NCBI GenBank assembly: GCA_913055195.1
Contig: CAJXJU010000109.1
Coordinates: 1-5,511, forward strand
Direction of reading: 5' to 3'
Origin: an uncultured Desulfohalobiaceae bacterium
Lineage (GTDB): Bacteria; Desulfobacterota; Desulfovibrionia; Desulfovibrionales; Desulfonatronovibrionaceae
Length of the DNA: 5,511 bases
The position numbers and the translations under genes are program-made. The notes under the pieces were generated by a model. The model searched no databases. It was not told the origin of the DNA and saw nothing but the letters and a program-made list of their open reading frames with translations. Below, in pieces: positions 1 to 5,511 of this stretch; the first letter of the stretch is position 1; every line of letters starts with the position of its first letter.

Positions 1-164
1 ATACCAATTTCGGAAGATTGGTTAATGTTATATCCAGCACTTGTGATTTCTGATATATTTTTGTTATAGCTATTTATATCTTTTAAAGCGGTGCCAACAC
101 GATGAGAATAATCCGTACCCGCAGGCGATAGTGAATTTAAAACCCCAATGCCTGAAAATGTTAT
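1..164 (-). other. Open reading frame fragment without a start codon, possible gene remnant
   Basis: On the minus strand one frame stays open from just after a TAA at 167-165 to the left edge, about 54 codons. It contains no ATG, GTG or TTG near its beginning. The translation (for example NSLSPAGTDYSHRVGTALKD) has a varied composition and is not obviously noise, but I do not recognise a family. It could be the 5'-truncated remains of a gene continuing to the left of the window, or a chance open frame. The plus strand of this stretch has stops in all three frames (for example TAG at 67-69, TGA at 103-105 and TAA at 109-111), so there is no plus-strand gene before 148. No promoter, RNA gene or mobile element is evident here. 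Confidence 0.2.
3..22. repeat. Short inverted repeat (hairpin)
   Basis: ACCAAT at 3-8 is exactly complementary to ATTGGT at 17-22. Allowing one G-T pair, the arms extend to 8 bp around a 4-base loop (CGGA). No T-run follows it, so it does not look like an intrinsic terminator. Its role is unknown and it may be chance. Confidence 0.3.
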
Positions 165-492
165 TTATGGCTGGAGGTATATCAGCTATATCAAATCTAA
201 AAAAGAGATATTCTTTACAGATGAAGAGGTAGAAAACATCATTAATACCATTAAAGAAGCACAGTTAAAGCCTTCTATAATGACGGAGATACAGCACGTA
301 AACAATTTAAAACAAGCACATTCTGCTAGTTCAACTACTTGTCCTCAATGTGGCGCTCAACTGGTTAGACGGGTTGCTAAAAAAGGAAGATATAAGGGCA
401 AAGAATTTTTAGGATGCTCCAACTATCCAAGATGTAAGTATATTCATAATATAAACAAGAAGCAGACAAAGGAATTTTCTGCAAACACATAA
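148..492 (+). CDS. Topoisomerase-type C4 zinc ribbon protein, probable truncated NERD-family nuclease-like protein
   Basis: This encodes 114 residues. A C4 zinc ribbon of the kind found at the C-terminus of DNA topoisomerase I (zf-C4_Topoisom) lies at about residues 63-100: CPQC (C65, C68), then a basic stretch with RRVAKKGRYKGKEF, then GCSNYPRC (C90, C96). All four metal ligands are present, so the ribbon itself should fold and could bind nucleic acid. The preceding segment (about residues 12-42, YIKSKKEIFFTDEEVENII) is, from memory, what joins an N-terminal NERD nuclease-related domain to this ribbon in longer proteins. The NERD domain is absent: stops at 103-111 block any in-frame extension, there is no other in-frame start before 148, and no Shine-Dalgarno site precedes the ATG. 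I read it as the surviving tail of a longer gene, possibly not translated. A free-standing small zinc-ribbon protein is the alternative. Confidence 0.6.
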   Translation: MPENVIYGWRYISYIKSKKEIFFTDEEVENIINTIKEAQLKPSIMTEIQHVNNLKQAHSASSTTCPQCGAQLVRRVAKKGRYKGKEFLGCSNYPRCKYIHNINKKQTKEFSANT

Positions 493-495
493 GGA
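491..495 (+). promoter_or_regulatory. Ribosome binding site for the membrane protein gene
   Basis: AAGGA lies 10 bases before the ATG at 506 and overlaps the TAA (490-492) of the upstream zinc-ribbon gene. This supports the 506 start and suggests the two genes share a transcript. Confidence 0.55.
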
Positions 496-505
496 TACGA
501 TTAAT

Positions 506-898
506 ATGAACATTCTCACAAAATATGCTTTGAGCTGGATTGGGCTGGTTGCTCTCGCTATCATTAACGGAGTCATCAGAGAAAAATGGTATGGGCAATT
601 TATGAACGAATTGTCCGCCCATCAATTGTCCACAGTAATTGGGATCGCTTTGTTTGGATTTTTTATCTGGATTCTCACAGGAGTTTGGCGAATTGAATCA
701 GCAAGGCAGGCTTATTTAATAGGTGCGACCTGGCTGATCCTAACTATTACTTTTGAGTCTCTCTTTGGTCATTATGTGATGAATCATCCCTGGAATAAAC
801 TCCTTCACGACTACAATATCTTCAAGGGCAGGGTTTGGATATTTGTTTTAATATGGACGGCTATTGCGCCATATCTATTCTATAAAATTCGGTCCTAA
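506..898 (+). CDS. Uncharacterised four-helix integral membrane protein
   Basis: This 130-residue protein has four hydrophobic segments long enough to cross the membrane, at about residues 6-25, 40-60, 66-86 and 108-127. The connecting loops are short and polar. Motifs that look conserved rather than random filler are NGVIREKW after helix 1, AHQLST before helix 2, and FESLFGHYVMNHPW after helix 3. I recall similar small hypothetical proteins in many bacteria, with the INGVxRE, HQxST and FExxFGHYVxxHPW signatures, but I know of no assigned function. There is no cleavable signal peptide with a clear processing site; helix 1 is probably a membrane anchor. The start is supported by AAGGA 10 bases upstream. 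The gene sits 13 bases after the zinc-ribbon ORF and converges on the defence operon, so it is probably a host gene at the border and not part of that operon. Confidence 0.8.
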   Translation: MNILTKYALSWIGLVALAIINGVIREKWYGQFMNELSAHQLSTVIGIALFGFFIWILTGVWRIESARQAYLIGATWLILTITFESLFGHYVMNHPWNKLLHDYNIFKGRVWIFVLIWTAIAPYLFYKIRS

Positions 899-909
899 TC
901 GTGTAAGAA

Positions 910-937
910 GGGACTTTTCTCCCACCCGACGAGGGGT
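910..937. terminator. Weak tandem hairpins between convergent genes, possible bidirectional terminator
   Basis: The 52-base gap between the two convergent stop codons (898 and 951) contains GGGA (910-913) pairing with TCCC (920-923) around a 6-base loop. Immediately after comes ACCC (924-927) pairing with GGGT (934-937), also around a 6-base loop. Read on the minus strand, the first hairpin is followed by a short T-rich stretch (TTCTT). Four-base-pair stems are poor for an intrinsic terminator, so this is a candidate chosen mainly for its position. Confidence 0.25.
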
Positions 938-950
938 TCATTCCTTAAAG

Positions 951-1718
951 TCAGCTAACCCTGCCAAGCATAATCAAATCCTGATCAAGGTCATGCCTGA
1001 CTACCTGCAAGCGCTCAAAAACTCCTGCCAATTGATCCCCTGATACCAGGCTAAGATGAAACGGAAACAGGCTCGTAGCATTAAGGATTGCTCTTAAAAC
1101 GCTTTTCTTTTCAGGTTGGGCATGTAAAAAGGCTTCCACAAGCCAGGCAATGAGTTTTAAACTTTTTATATCCTGAGACATACCCTGAGTATAAACACCT
1201 TTACTGGATGTCTCTTTTAACACACCCCAATCTATGAAACTTCTCAACACTCGCTGAACCGCTCTGGACACTGTTTCGCGCTCGCCATAATGTTCTCTCA
1301 TACGTCTCTGGATTTGCCTGGCCACAACTCTTCCTTGAAGTTCTAACAAACGCCCTACATAAGACGCCACAGTGCTCCAAAAAGGATAAACAGCCATTAT
1401 CATGCCCCAGTGCACTATAATATGATATTCTCGCGGCAAAGTTGCAATAAGCTCAAGACCATCTTGCTGAAGGCAGGAAAATTCTTCTGAAGGACGGACC
1501 CAGACTCTCATCAAAATAGTAATTGTCTTGTTAAGTGATCCCCGAACATTACTATTGCTGCCCGGAAATTCAGGTTGAAGTTCTTTTTGCAATATTGTCT
1601 TTATTGCAGGGGCTTTTTGCCCTGCCAGAGCAAGATAGGCTGTCTGTTCCAGCCATTTAAGACGAATAATGCGATCAATCCCGATCCTGGTATAGCGTGA
1701 ACTAACAGACGGATTCAT
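951..1718 (-). CDS. BrxA-like winged-helix protein of a BREX-type operon
   Basis: This encodes 255 residues and is the last gene of the minus-strand operon. It is soluble and mostly helical, with no signal peptide or membrane segment. A winged helix-turn-helix is visible at about residues 131-178: VARQIQRRMREHYGERETVS, then RAVQRVLRSFIDWGVLKE, then a wing ending KGVYTQG. Before it lies a helical region (about 55-128) with VRGSLNKTI, RVWVRP and YPFWSTVASYVGRLLELQG. A helical body followed by a winged helix, placed directly after pglZ, matches BrxA (DUF1819), the small DNA-binding protein of BREX systems. In type 3 BREX operons the order pglZ then brxA is known. I see no residue-level identity that proves DUF1819 membership, so the name is inferred from architecture and position. 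Its ATG overlaps the pglZ stop as ATGA, and AGGA lies 7 bases upstream inside pglZ. The role is probably DNA binding within the defence complex. Confidence 0.65.
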   Translation of the reverse strand: MNPSVSSRYTRIGIDRIIRLKWLEQTAYLALAGQKAPAIKTILQKELQPEFPGSNSNVRGSLNKTITILMRVWVRPSEEFSCLQQDGLELIATLPREYHIIVHWGMIMAVYPFWSTVASYVGRLLELQGRVVARQIQRRMREHYGERETVSRAVQRVLRSFIDWGVLKETSSKGVYTQGMSQDIKSLKLIAWLVEAFLHAQPEKKSVLRAILNATSLFPFHLSLVSGDQLAGVFERLQVVRHDLDQDLIMLGRVS

Positions 1719-3823
1719 CGACTTTTCCTGTCAACCAATAGCGGTAGCGCAAGGGGAACAACTACTTCCTCAACACTTATTCCACCGTGACACACTGAAT
1801 TGTCCCCTTCCCGCACAAAAGCTGTTCTATCTGGAGCAAGAAGAGGAAAATAGTCTTCTGGCAGACCAACTGGCGGCCACTCCAATGCCTCTGGAAAAGA
1901 GTCCCTGATCCTCTTCCTGAGTCTTGCATCAGAATAAATGCGAACGCGCTCCCCGCGAAGATCTGCCACTGCTCCTTCAGCAGGCCGTCCACATCCTTTA
2001 GCCTCAATATTGCCATGATCAGAAGACAAATAAACCAGAAAATCATTATTTAACAAAAATTCTATAAGCTGAATCAGAAAACCTGATTTACCCCACTGGC
2101 GAACAGAAGCCAGCATACCCGCCGCGCCCAGTTCCATACCGTGCATAATTTTATCAATTTTATCAATAACCAACCCTGCTACGCGAAGTTTTGGCCTGGC
2201 CAGAATTTCAAAAGTTTGATCCAGATCTTTATCTCCCAATCCTTTGACATAAGCTATTTCAACTGATTTAAGGCCCTGATCAACCCAGAATTGTGTCCAG
2301 AAAGCAGGCTCTTTGCTGGTGGAATGTATGCTGCCAGGAAAATAAAGTGGTGGTTTGCCAGCAAAGGCAGCCTGACGGGAAACAGATGTGATGGTAGGAA
2401 TCCAGGCAAAAAGAGCGCTTTCACGAAATTTTAAATTATCATTTTGCTCTTCAAGAACACCCTTGAGTACAATCCACTGCTCCAGAGAAAGTCCATCCAC
2501 CAATATAAGCGCAAGTTTCCGTTCAAGCACCTTACAGGTGCTCGATATATTCTGTCTGGACATAGATGATGAGTGATGCAACATATAGCGCGGGAGATGA
2601 TGCACCATCACAGGGTTAATGGCAGGTAGATTGATCAAACTGGCATACCGTTTTTTGACCCAGCAAAGGAACTTTTCATCAATCTTCCGGGTAATGGTTT
2701 GTATTCGCCTGGATAAAGAAACCCATTGCTCATAACCATTATCCTTTTCATTTATAGATAGCTCATTACTCATTACTTTAAGATTGGCCCACATATAGGC
2801 AAAGCGAAACCATTCATCATAGCGAGCAGTTGGCGGGGGAACAGAATTTTCTATATTTTTTAATAAACCTTCTATACGATTTAAAAGCATTTCTGTTTTA
2901 GATGTTGCAATACCAATATTTACCCAGCTATCAACTAAAGTATCAGCTTTTGCATAATTAACTGGTTTGAGCAGACCTTCAAGAAAAAGATTGTCAATAT
3001 AGATACGAATATCGTCGTGATCAAAGGGTATATCTTCAGGGCCAGCAATTTTAAATCCATAATTTGCAAGCTTATCATGAAAATTGTTTTGCTCACACCT
3101 GGTAATACGATCAAGAAATACAGGCCAGCGCTCCTGCAAAAATAAGAAAAATGCTTCCCGATCAGGAATAATAACTTCTAAAGGCCAGTCATCAAATTGA
3201 TTATTCTGGCGCAATACCTGAATAAATCGCTCATCTAAAATGCGTGGAATCCGCGTGTTGGTATAATGACGGCGAAGGAGCACACGCAGTAAATCTGACG
3301 GCTGTTTGATAAGTTCAGGGGCAATCTCAAAGACATGGCGCAGAATAAAATCTTTTGTGGCGTTGTCACCAAGCTGTCCTGGAGCATATTTTATCTGCGC
3401 ATCATACAAAACATCCAGGTCAGCCCGATCAAGTGCTGTTACCACAGGATAACTTAAATTTGGGAAAATATCGCCTAAAGAAAAGGATAATTTACGACCA
3501 GCCTGCAATAAATCATAAGGCAAAACATCAAGCTCACTTGCTGTCTGAAGCACAACAACCAGGTCTGTCTCTTTGCCCTGATCCCAGTGGGAACGAAACC
3601 TGGATTCATAGGCATAGCGAAAGGCAATATGATCTTCAAAGGGAATTAATTCAAATCCACGCTCACGAATACCCTCAAGGATTTTTTCCTCAAGAAGCAG
3701 GCCATCTGGATCAGCCACAATAGTCAGCCGGGCAATCCGTGGAGTAAATTCACTCAAGATATGGTCCCGCCAGCTTTTCTGGGAAACGGGGAAAGGGGGA
3801 GTGGGAGTTATTTTATCAGCCAT
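1715..3823 (-). CDS. pglZ: PglZ-domain protein, BREX type 3-like predicted phosphatase
   Basis: This 702-residue cytoplasmic protein matches the full length expected of a BREX PglZ. The N-terminal part includes WRDHIL (18-23), ADPDGLLLEEKIL (37-49), FRYAYESRFR (68-77) and LPYDLLQAGRKL (101-112), which I recognise as the BREX-3 style of PglZ. The catalytic PglZ domain, an alkaline-phosphatase superfamily fold, spans about 435-690. It shows LVDGLSLEQW (441-450, metal ligand D443), IPTITSVSRQAAFAG (475-489, carrying the likely Thr/Ser nucleophile), LVIDKIDKIMHG (551-562), SSDHGN (600-605, ligands D602 and H603) and CHGGISVEE (678-686, ligand H679). All expected metal-site motifs are intact, so it is probably active; its natural substrate in BREX is unclear. 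The start overlaps the previous gene by 16 bases and has no good Shine-Dalgarno site, so it probably depends on translational coupling. The DKIDKI pair comes from a tandem 9-base repeat (ATTGATAAA twice). Codons 7-15 lie over a G-quadruplex motif. Confidence 0.9.
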   Translation of the reverse strand: MADKITPTPPFPVSQKSWRDHILSEFTPRIARLTIVADPDGLLLEEKILEGIRERGFELIPFEDHIAFRYAYESRFRSHWDQGKETDLVVVLQTASELDVLPYDLLQAGRKLSFSLGDIFPNLSYPVVTALDRADLDVLYDAQIKYAPGQLGDNATKDFILRHVFEIAPELIKQPSDLLRVLLRRHYTNTRIPRILDERFIQVLRQNNQFDDWPLEVIIPDREAFFLFLQERWPVFLDRITRCEQNNFHDKLANYGFKIAGPEDIPFDHDDIRIYIDNLFLEGLLKPVNYAKADTLVDSWVNIGIATSKTEMLLNRIEGLLKNIENSVPPPTARYDEWFRFAYMWANLKVMSNELSINEKDNGYEQWVSLSRRIQTITRKIDEKFLCWVKKRYASLINLPAINPVMVHHLPRYMLHHSSSMSRQNISSTCKVLERKLALILVDGLSLEQWIVLKGVLEEQNDNLKFRESALFAWIPTITSVSRQAAFAGKPPLYFPGSIHSTSKEPAFWTQFWVDQGLKSVEIAYVKGLGDKDLDQTFEILARPKLRVAGLVIDKIDKIMHGMELGAAGMLASVRQWGKSGFLIQLIEFLLNNDFLVYLSSDHGNIEAKGCGRPAEGAVADLRGERVRIYSDARLRKRIRDSFPEALEWPPVGLPEDYFPLLAPDRTAFVREGDNSVCHGGISVEEVVVPLALPLLVDRKSR
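1726..1729 (-). promoter_or_regulatory. Ribosome binding site for the BrxA-like gene, inside the pglZ 3' end
   Basis: On the minus strand AGGA followed by AAA lies 7 bases before the ATG at 1718, within the last codons of pglZ. Together with the ATGA stop-start overlap it fixes the start and points to coupled translation. Confidence 0.5.
3781..3805 (+). other. Canonical G-quadruplex motif at the pglZ 5' end
   Basis: The plus strand has four G-runs of 3, 4, 5 and 3 bases at 3781-3783, 3788-3791, 3795-3799 and 3803-3805, separated by loops of 4, 3 and 3 bases. This meets the G3+N1-7 pattern. It lies on the template strand for pglZ, so the mRNA is C-rich here and encodes the Pro/Thr-rich start TPTPPFPVS. 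It begins three bases inside the upstream gene's stop codon. The pattern is certain; folding is inference. Confidence 0.55.
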
Positions 3824-4983
3824 TTGTCTGCGTCAGGTATTCGTTTAATAACTACCCTGAAAAAATTGCCATCGCGGTTATCCTCAAATTCAATATGAGG
3901 ATACGCTTTCAATGCCCGTCTAATTCCACTCCCCAGACCTCTATATGGCAGGATTTTTGTTGCATATGAAGCTAAGATAGGGTTTCTTATATTAGAAACA
4001 CCTTTTTTTATATTTTCCACAGTCAAATTATTCGGAAGATGTCCAGGGCTGATAATTTCTATGCGATCATCAAACACAAATAATTTTATTGGAGCAGAAA
4101 TAAAGTAATCTCTATGAATCAAAGCATTGGCAATCAATTCCTCAAGAGTTACTTTTGGAATTTCCGGCTCTCCGGGAGCATTCACATTTCTGTCTTTCTG
4201 AACATGCCTGATATTACGAAGTACAAATCCCATCGATTTATGAAAAATAGTAGATATTTTACCTTTTAGATCTTCACTATCCCTATATCGGGTTTCATGA
4301 ATTTCAGTCCCGGGAAAAGAAATCGCTTTTACAATAAAAACAGGAAGTTTTACACTGGGATTTTTTGCAAAAAGCAAAGCGCCGGCAACATTCAACGCTT
4401 TGTTGCTCATCAAGTTCATATTTTCCAGAAGTGTTTCAAGAGCCGTGTTATTTTCATCGAGTGATTCTTCAAAATTTTGTTCGTAAAACTCTTTAAAATA
4501 TTCCATATCAACATTAGCTATTGTTAATCCGGGAACAGGGATTTCATCACCATGAATCAATCCCGCCTGTTGAAATAAACGTTGCAATTCTTCTCTGGAT
4601 GTGGCTTTGCGTTTATCCGCTCCGCTTTTTACCCAGATGACCCCATCCTTATCCATATAAGGTTTACTAATGCCATCGGGCACACTTATTATCATTACCA
4701 GACCGTCAGGAGTTACTATGTTCTCGCTTATAGGATTTATCGGTGGCCGAACATGTTGTGATGCAGCATTGGATACAAGTTGATTCAATCGTCTCATATC
4801 ATCGAAAGTCAAACCGGAAAAAGTTCCGTCATCACCTACCCCTATAAGAATTTTACCACCACCAGAATTACTAAATGCTACCATTTCCTGAGCTAATGAT
4901 ACTTCATTGGTAACATTTGCTTTAAACTGATGTTTACTATCTTCTCCCCTGGCAATAATTTCTAAAAGCTCTGCGGTTTCCAT
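3808..4983 (-). CDS. AlbA_2 (Schlafen-type) domain and GHKL ATPase domain protein
   Basis: This encodes 391 residues. An AlbA_2 domain (PF04326 type, shared with Schlafen proteins and transcriptional regulators) occupies about residues 5-135: EDSKHQFK (14-21), EMVAFSNSGGGKILIGVG (33-50), KPYMDKDGVIWVKSGADKR (107-125). The C-terminal part carries a divergent GHKL/HATPase_c_4 ATP-binding domain with an N-box EELIANALIHRDY (281-293), a G1-like box DDRIEIISPG (305-314) and a G2-like box GLGSGIRRA (349-357). Such proteins are often labelled RNA-binding or RecG-like, but no helicase motifs are present. The family recurs in defence islands and beside restriction systems; its biochemical role is not settled, and nucleic-acid binding gated by ATP is a reasonable inference. 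The start is supported by AGGAG 9 bases upstream. An ATG at 4990 is out of frame. The gene overlaps its upstream neighbour by 22 bases and pglZ by 16, so all three are probably made together. Confidence 0.85.
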   Translation of the reverse strand: METAELLEIIARGEDSKHQFKANVTNEVSLAQEMVAFSNSGGGKILIGVGDDGTFSGLTFDDMRRLNQLVSNAASQHVRPPINPISENIVTPDGLVMIISVPDGISKPYMDKDGVIWVKSGADKRKATSREELQRLFQQAGLIHGDEIPVPGLTIANVDMEYFKEFYEQNFEESLDENNTALETLLENMNLMSNKALNVAGALLFAKNPSVKLPVFIVKAISFPGTEIHETRYRDSEDLKGKISTIFHKSMGFVLRNIRHVQKDRNVNAPGEPEIPKVTLEELIANALIHRDYFISAPIKLFVFDDRIEIISPGHLPNNLTVENIKKGVSNIRNPILASYATKILPYRGLGSGIRRALKAYPHIEFEDNRDGNFFRVVIKRIPDADKWLIK

Positions 4984-5511
4984 ATTTCATATCTCCTCTG
5001 ACGTTGCTTAAAAGCCTCTTCACCACCTTCCATGATATTTACGATTTCCTTTTGCATTTCCGGACAATCAATACTTCCTATCTTAGTATGTATCAGGTTA
5101 TCCGAGAATGAACATGAAATAATCTGTTCCGCATCACCCAATACAGGAAAATTGGCATTATGAGTGGCAAATATAAATTGTGTGTTCGGTTTTATCTTGC
5201 ATATTAATTTAATTACATCTTCATAAATAGTTTGATTATCCAGATCGTCTTCCGGTTGATCTATAATAAAGACATCATTATCTTTCTGACTCAAGACAAA
5301 AAGAATTAATGCGGATGCTCTTTGGCCAAGAGAATGGTGCTTTAATTCTTTTCCACGATATTCGATTGTAAATTTATTTGGCACCTGCCAGGTTAAAAGG
5401 TCTGCCAGATTTTTATTAAAATAATCTTGAAAATTTATTATTGATGTTCCAATAATATCTTTTACATCATCAAAATTTCTATAAATATCTCCAAAATCTG
5501 AAAACTTCTCC
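4962..5511 (-). CDS. SMC/ABC-like ATPase, C-terminal part (TrlF/PHP-associated type), runs off the right edge
   Basis: This is the last 182 residues of a longer protein. The frame is fully open from the edge, so the GTG at 5384 is an internal codon and not the start. In fragment numbering, the ABC signature is SLGQRAS (60-66), the Walker B is VFIIDQPEDDLD (80-91) including a D-loop, and the switch histidine is in FIFATHNAN (112-120, H117). It ends with a segment LGDAEQII, GSIDCPEMQKEIVNIMEGGEEAF and a basic tail. This tail resembles ATPases of the TrlF or PHP-associated group, which have a distant Walker A near the N-terminus and usually a long coiled coil between. Both would lie outside the window. 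The residue after the Walker B Asp is Gln (Q85) where most ABC/SMC proteins have the catalytic Glu. It is the first visible gene of the operon and overlaps the AlbA_2 gene by 22 bases. An N-terminal PHP nuclease-like domain is possible but not seen. Confidence 0.8.
   Translation of the reverse strand, partial: EKFSDFGDIYRNFDDVKDIIGTSIINFQDYFNKNLADLLTWQVPNKFTIEYRGKELKHHSLGQRASALILFVLSQKDNDVFIIDQPEDDLDNQTIYEDVIKLICKIKPNTQFIFATHNANFPVLGDAEQIISCSFSDNLIHTKIGSIDCPEMQKEIVNIMEGGEEAFKQRQRRYEIWKPQSF
4993..4997 (-). promoter_or_regulatory. Ribosome binding site for the AlbA_2-GHKL gene
   Basis: On the minus strand AGGAG lies 9 bases before the ATG at 4983, inside the end of the ATPase gene. It is the best Shine-Dalgarno match in the operon and decides the start in favour of 4983. 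Confidence 0.65.

Noticed and set aside
61..112. Possible promoter (TTGTTA and AT-rich hexamers) before the zinc-ribbon ORF
   Set aside because: No -10 hexamer lies at 16-18 bases from the -35-like element, and AT-rich sequence gives such matches by chance.
377..625. 82-codon minus-strand open frame
   Set aside because: It lies across the end of the zinc-ribbon gene and the start of the membrane protein gene, both better supported, and its translation shows no domain.
1777..2046. 89-codon minus-strand open frame
   Set aside because: It is entirely inside pglZ in another frame, covering the conserved SSDHGN and CHGG motifs of the real protein.
2147..2168. Tandem 9-base repeat inside pglZ
   Set aside because: It simply encodes the IDK-IDK residues of a motif expected in the PglZ domain; it is too short to suggest a repeat element.
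2388..2576. 62-codon plus-strand open frame
   Set aside because: It is antisense to the catalytic part of pglZ, with a serine-rich, low-information translation and no ribosome binding evidence.
3355..3723. 122-codon plus-strand open frame
   Set aside because: It is antisense to the conserved N-terminal region of pglZ; its His/Gln-rich translation is typical of a shadow frame.
5382..5384. GTG as start codon of the SMC-like ATPase
   Set aside because: The frame is open to the window edge with coherent protein sequence upstream, and the ABC fold needs a Walker A further upstream, so this is an internal valine.
1..5511. CRISPR array, tRNA, rRNA or insertion sequence
   Set aside because: No regularly spaced repeats, tRNA-like cloverleaf, rRNA segments, transposase motifs or terminal inverted repeats were seen.

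Overview
The window carries part of a bacterial defence-type gene cluster on the minus strand, facing two small, ordinary-looking genes on the plus strand. The DNA is moderately AT-rich and gene-dense, with overlapping cistrons and Shine-Dalgarno-like sites at several starts. The 130-residue membrane protein and the topoisomerase-type zinc ribbon are types I associate with Gram-negative bacteria (proteobacteria in the broad sense), but nothing here fixes the genus.

Left part, plus strand. Positions 1-147 hold no convincing gene. Next comes a 114-codon gene (148-492) encoding a C4 zinc ribbon of the topoisomerase C-terminal type. It looks like the tail of a longer NERD-type nuclease-related protein that has lost its front. 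Thirteen bases downstream is a gene for an uncharacterised protein with four membrane segments (506-898). A 52-base convergent gap (899-950) with two weak hairpins separates these from the minus-strand operon.

Right part, minus strand, read from right to left. Four genes overlap end to start: the C-terminal 182 residues of an SMC/ABC-like ATPase that runs off the right edge (5511-4962); an AlbA_2 (Schlafen-type) protein with a GHKL ATPase domain (4983-3808); a 702-residue PglZ-domain protein (3823-1715); and a 255-residue winged-helix protein resembling BrxA (1718-951). The overlaps are 22, 16 and 4 bases, so the four are almost certainly one co-translated operon. A PglZ followed directly by a BrxA-like protein is the order known at the 3' end of type 3 BREX phage-defence operons. 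The PglZ N-terminus also looks like the BREX-3 form.

The unusual part is what lies immediately before pglZ: an AlbA_2-GHKL protein and an SMC-like ATPase of the TrlF/PHP-associated kind. In the type 3 layout a helicase (brxHII) would be expected there. The window therefore shows either a BREX locus with an embedded two-gene accessory module, or a less familiar PglZ-based system. The core genes brxC, pglX and brxHII are not visible and would have to lie beyond the right edge. A canonical G-quadruplex motif sits at the start of pglZ, and the SMC-like ATPase has a natural Gln in place of the usual catalytic Glu after the Walker B Asp.
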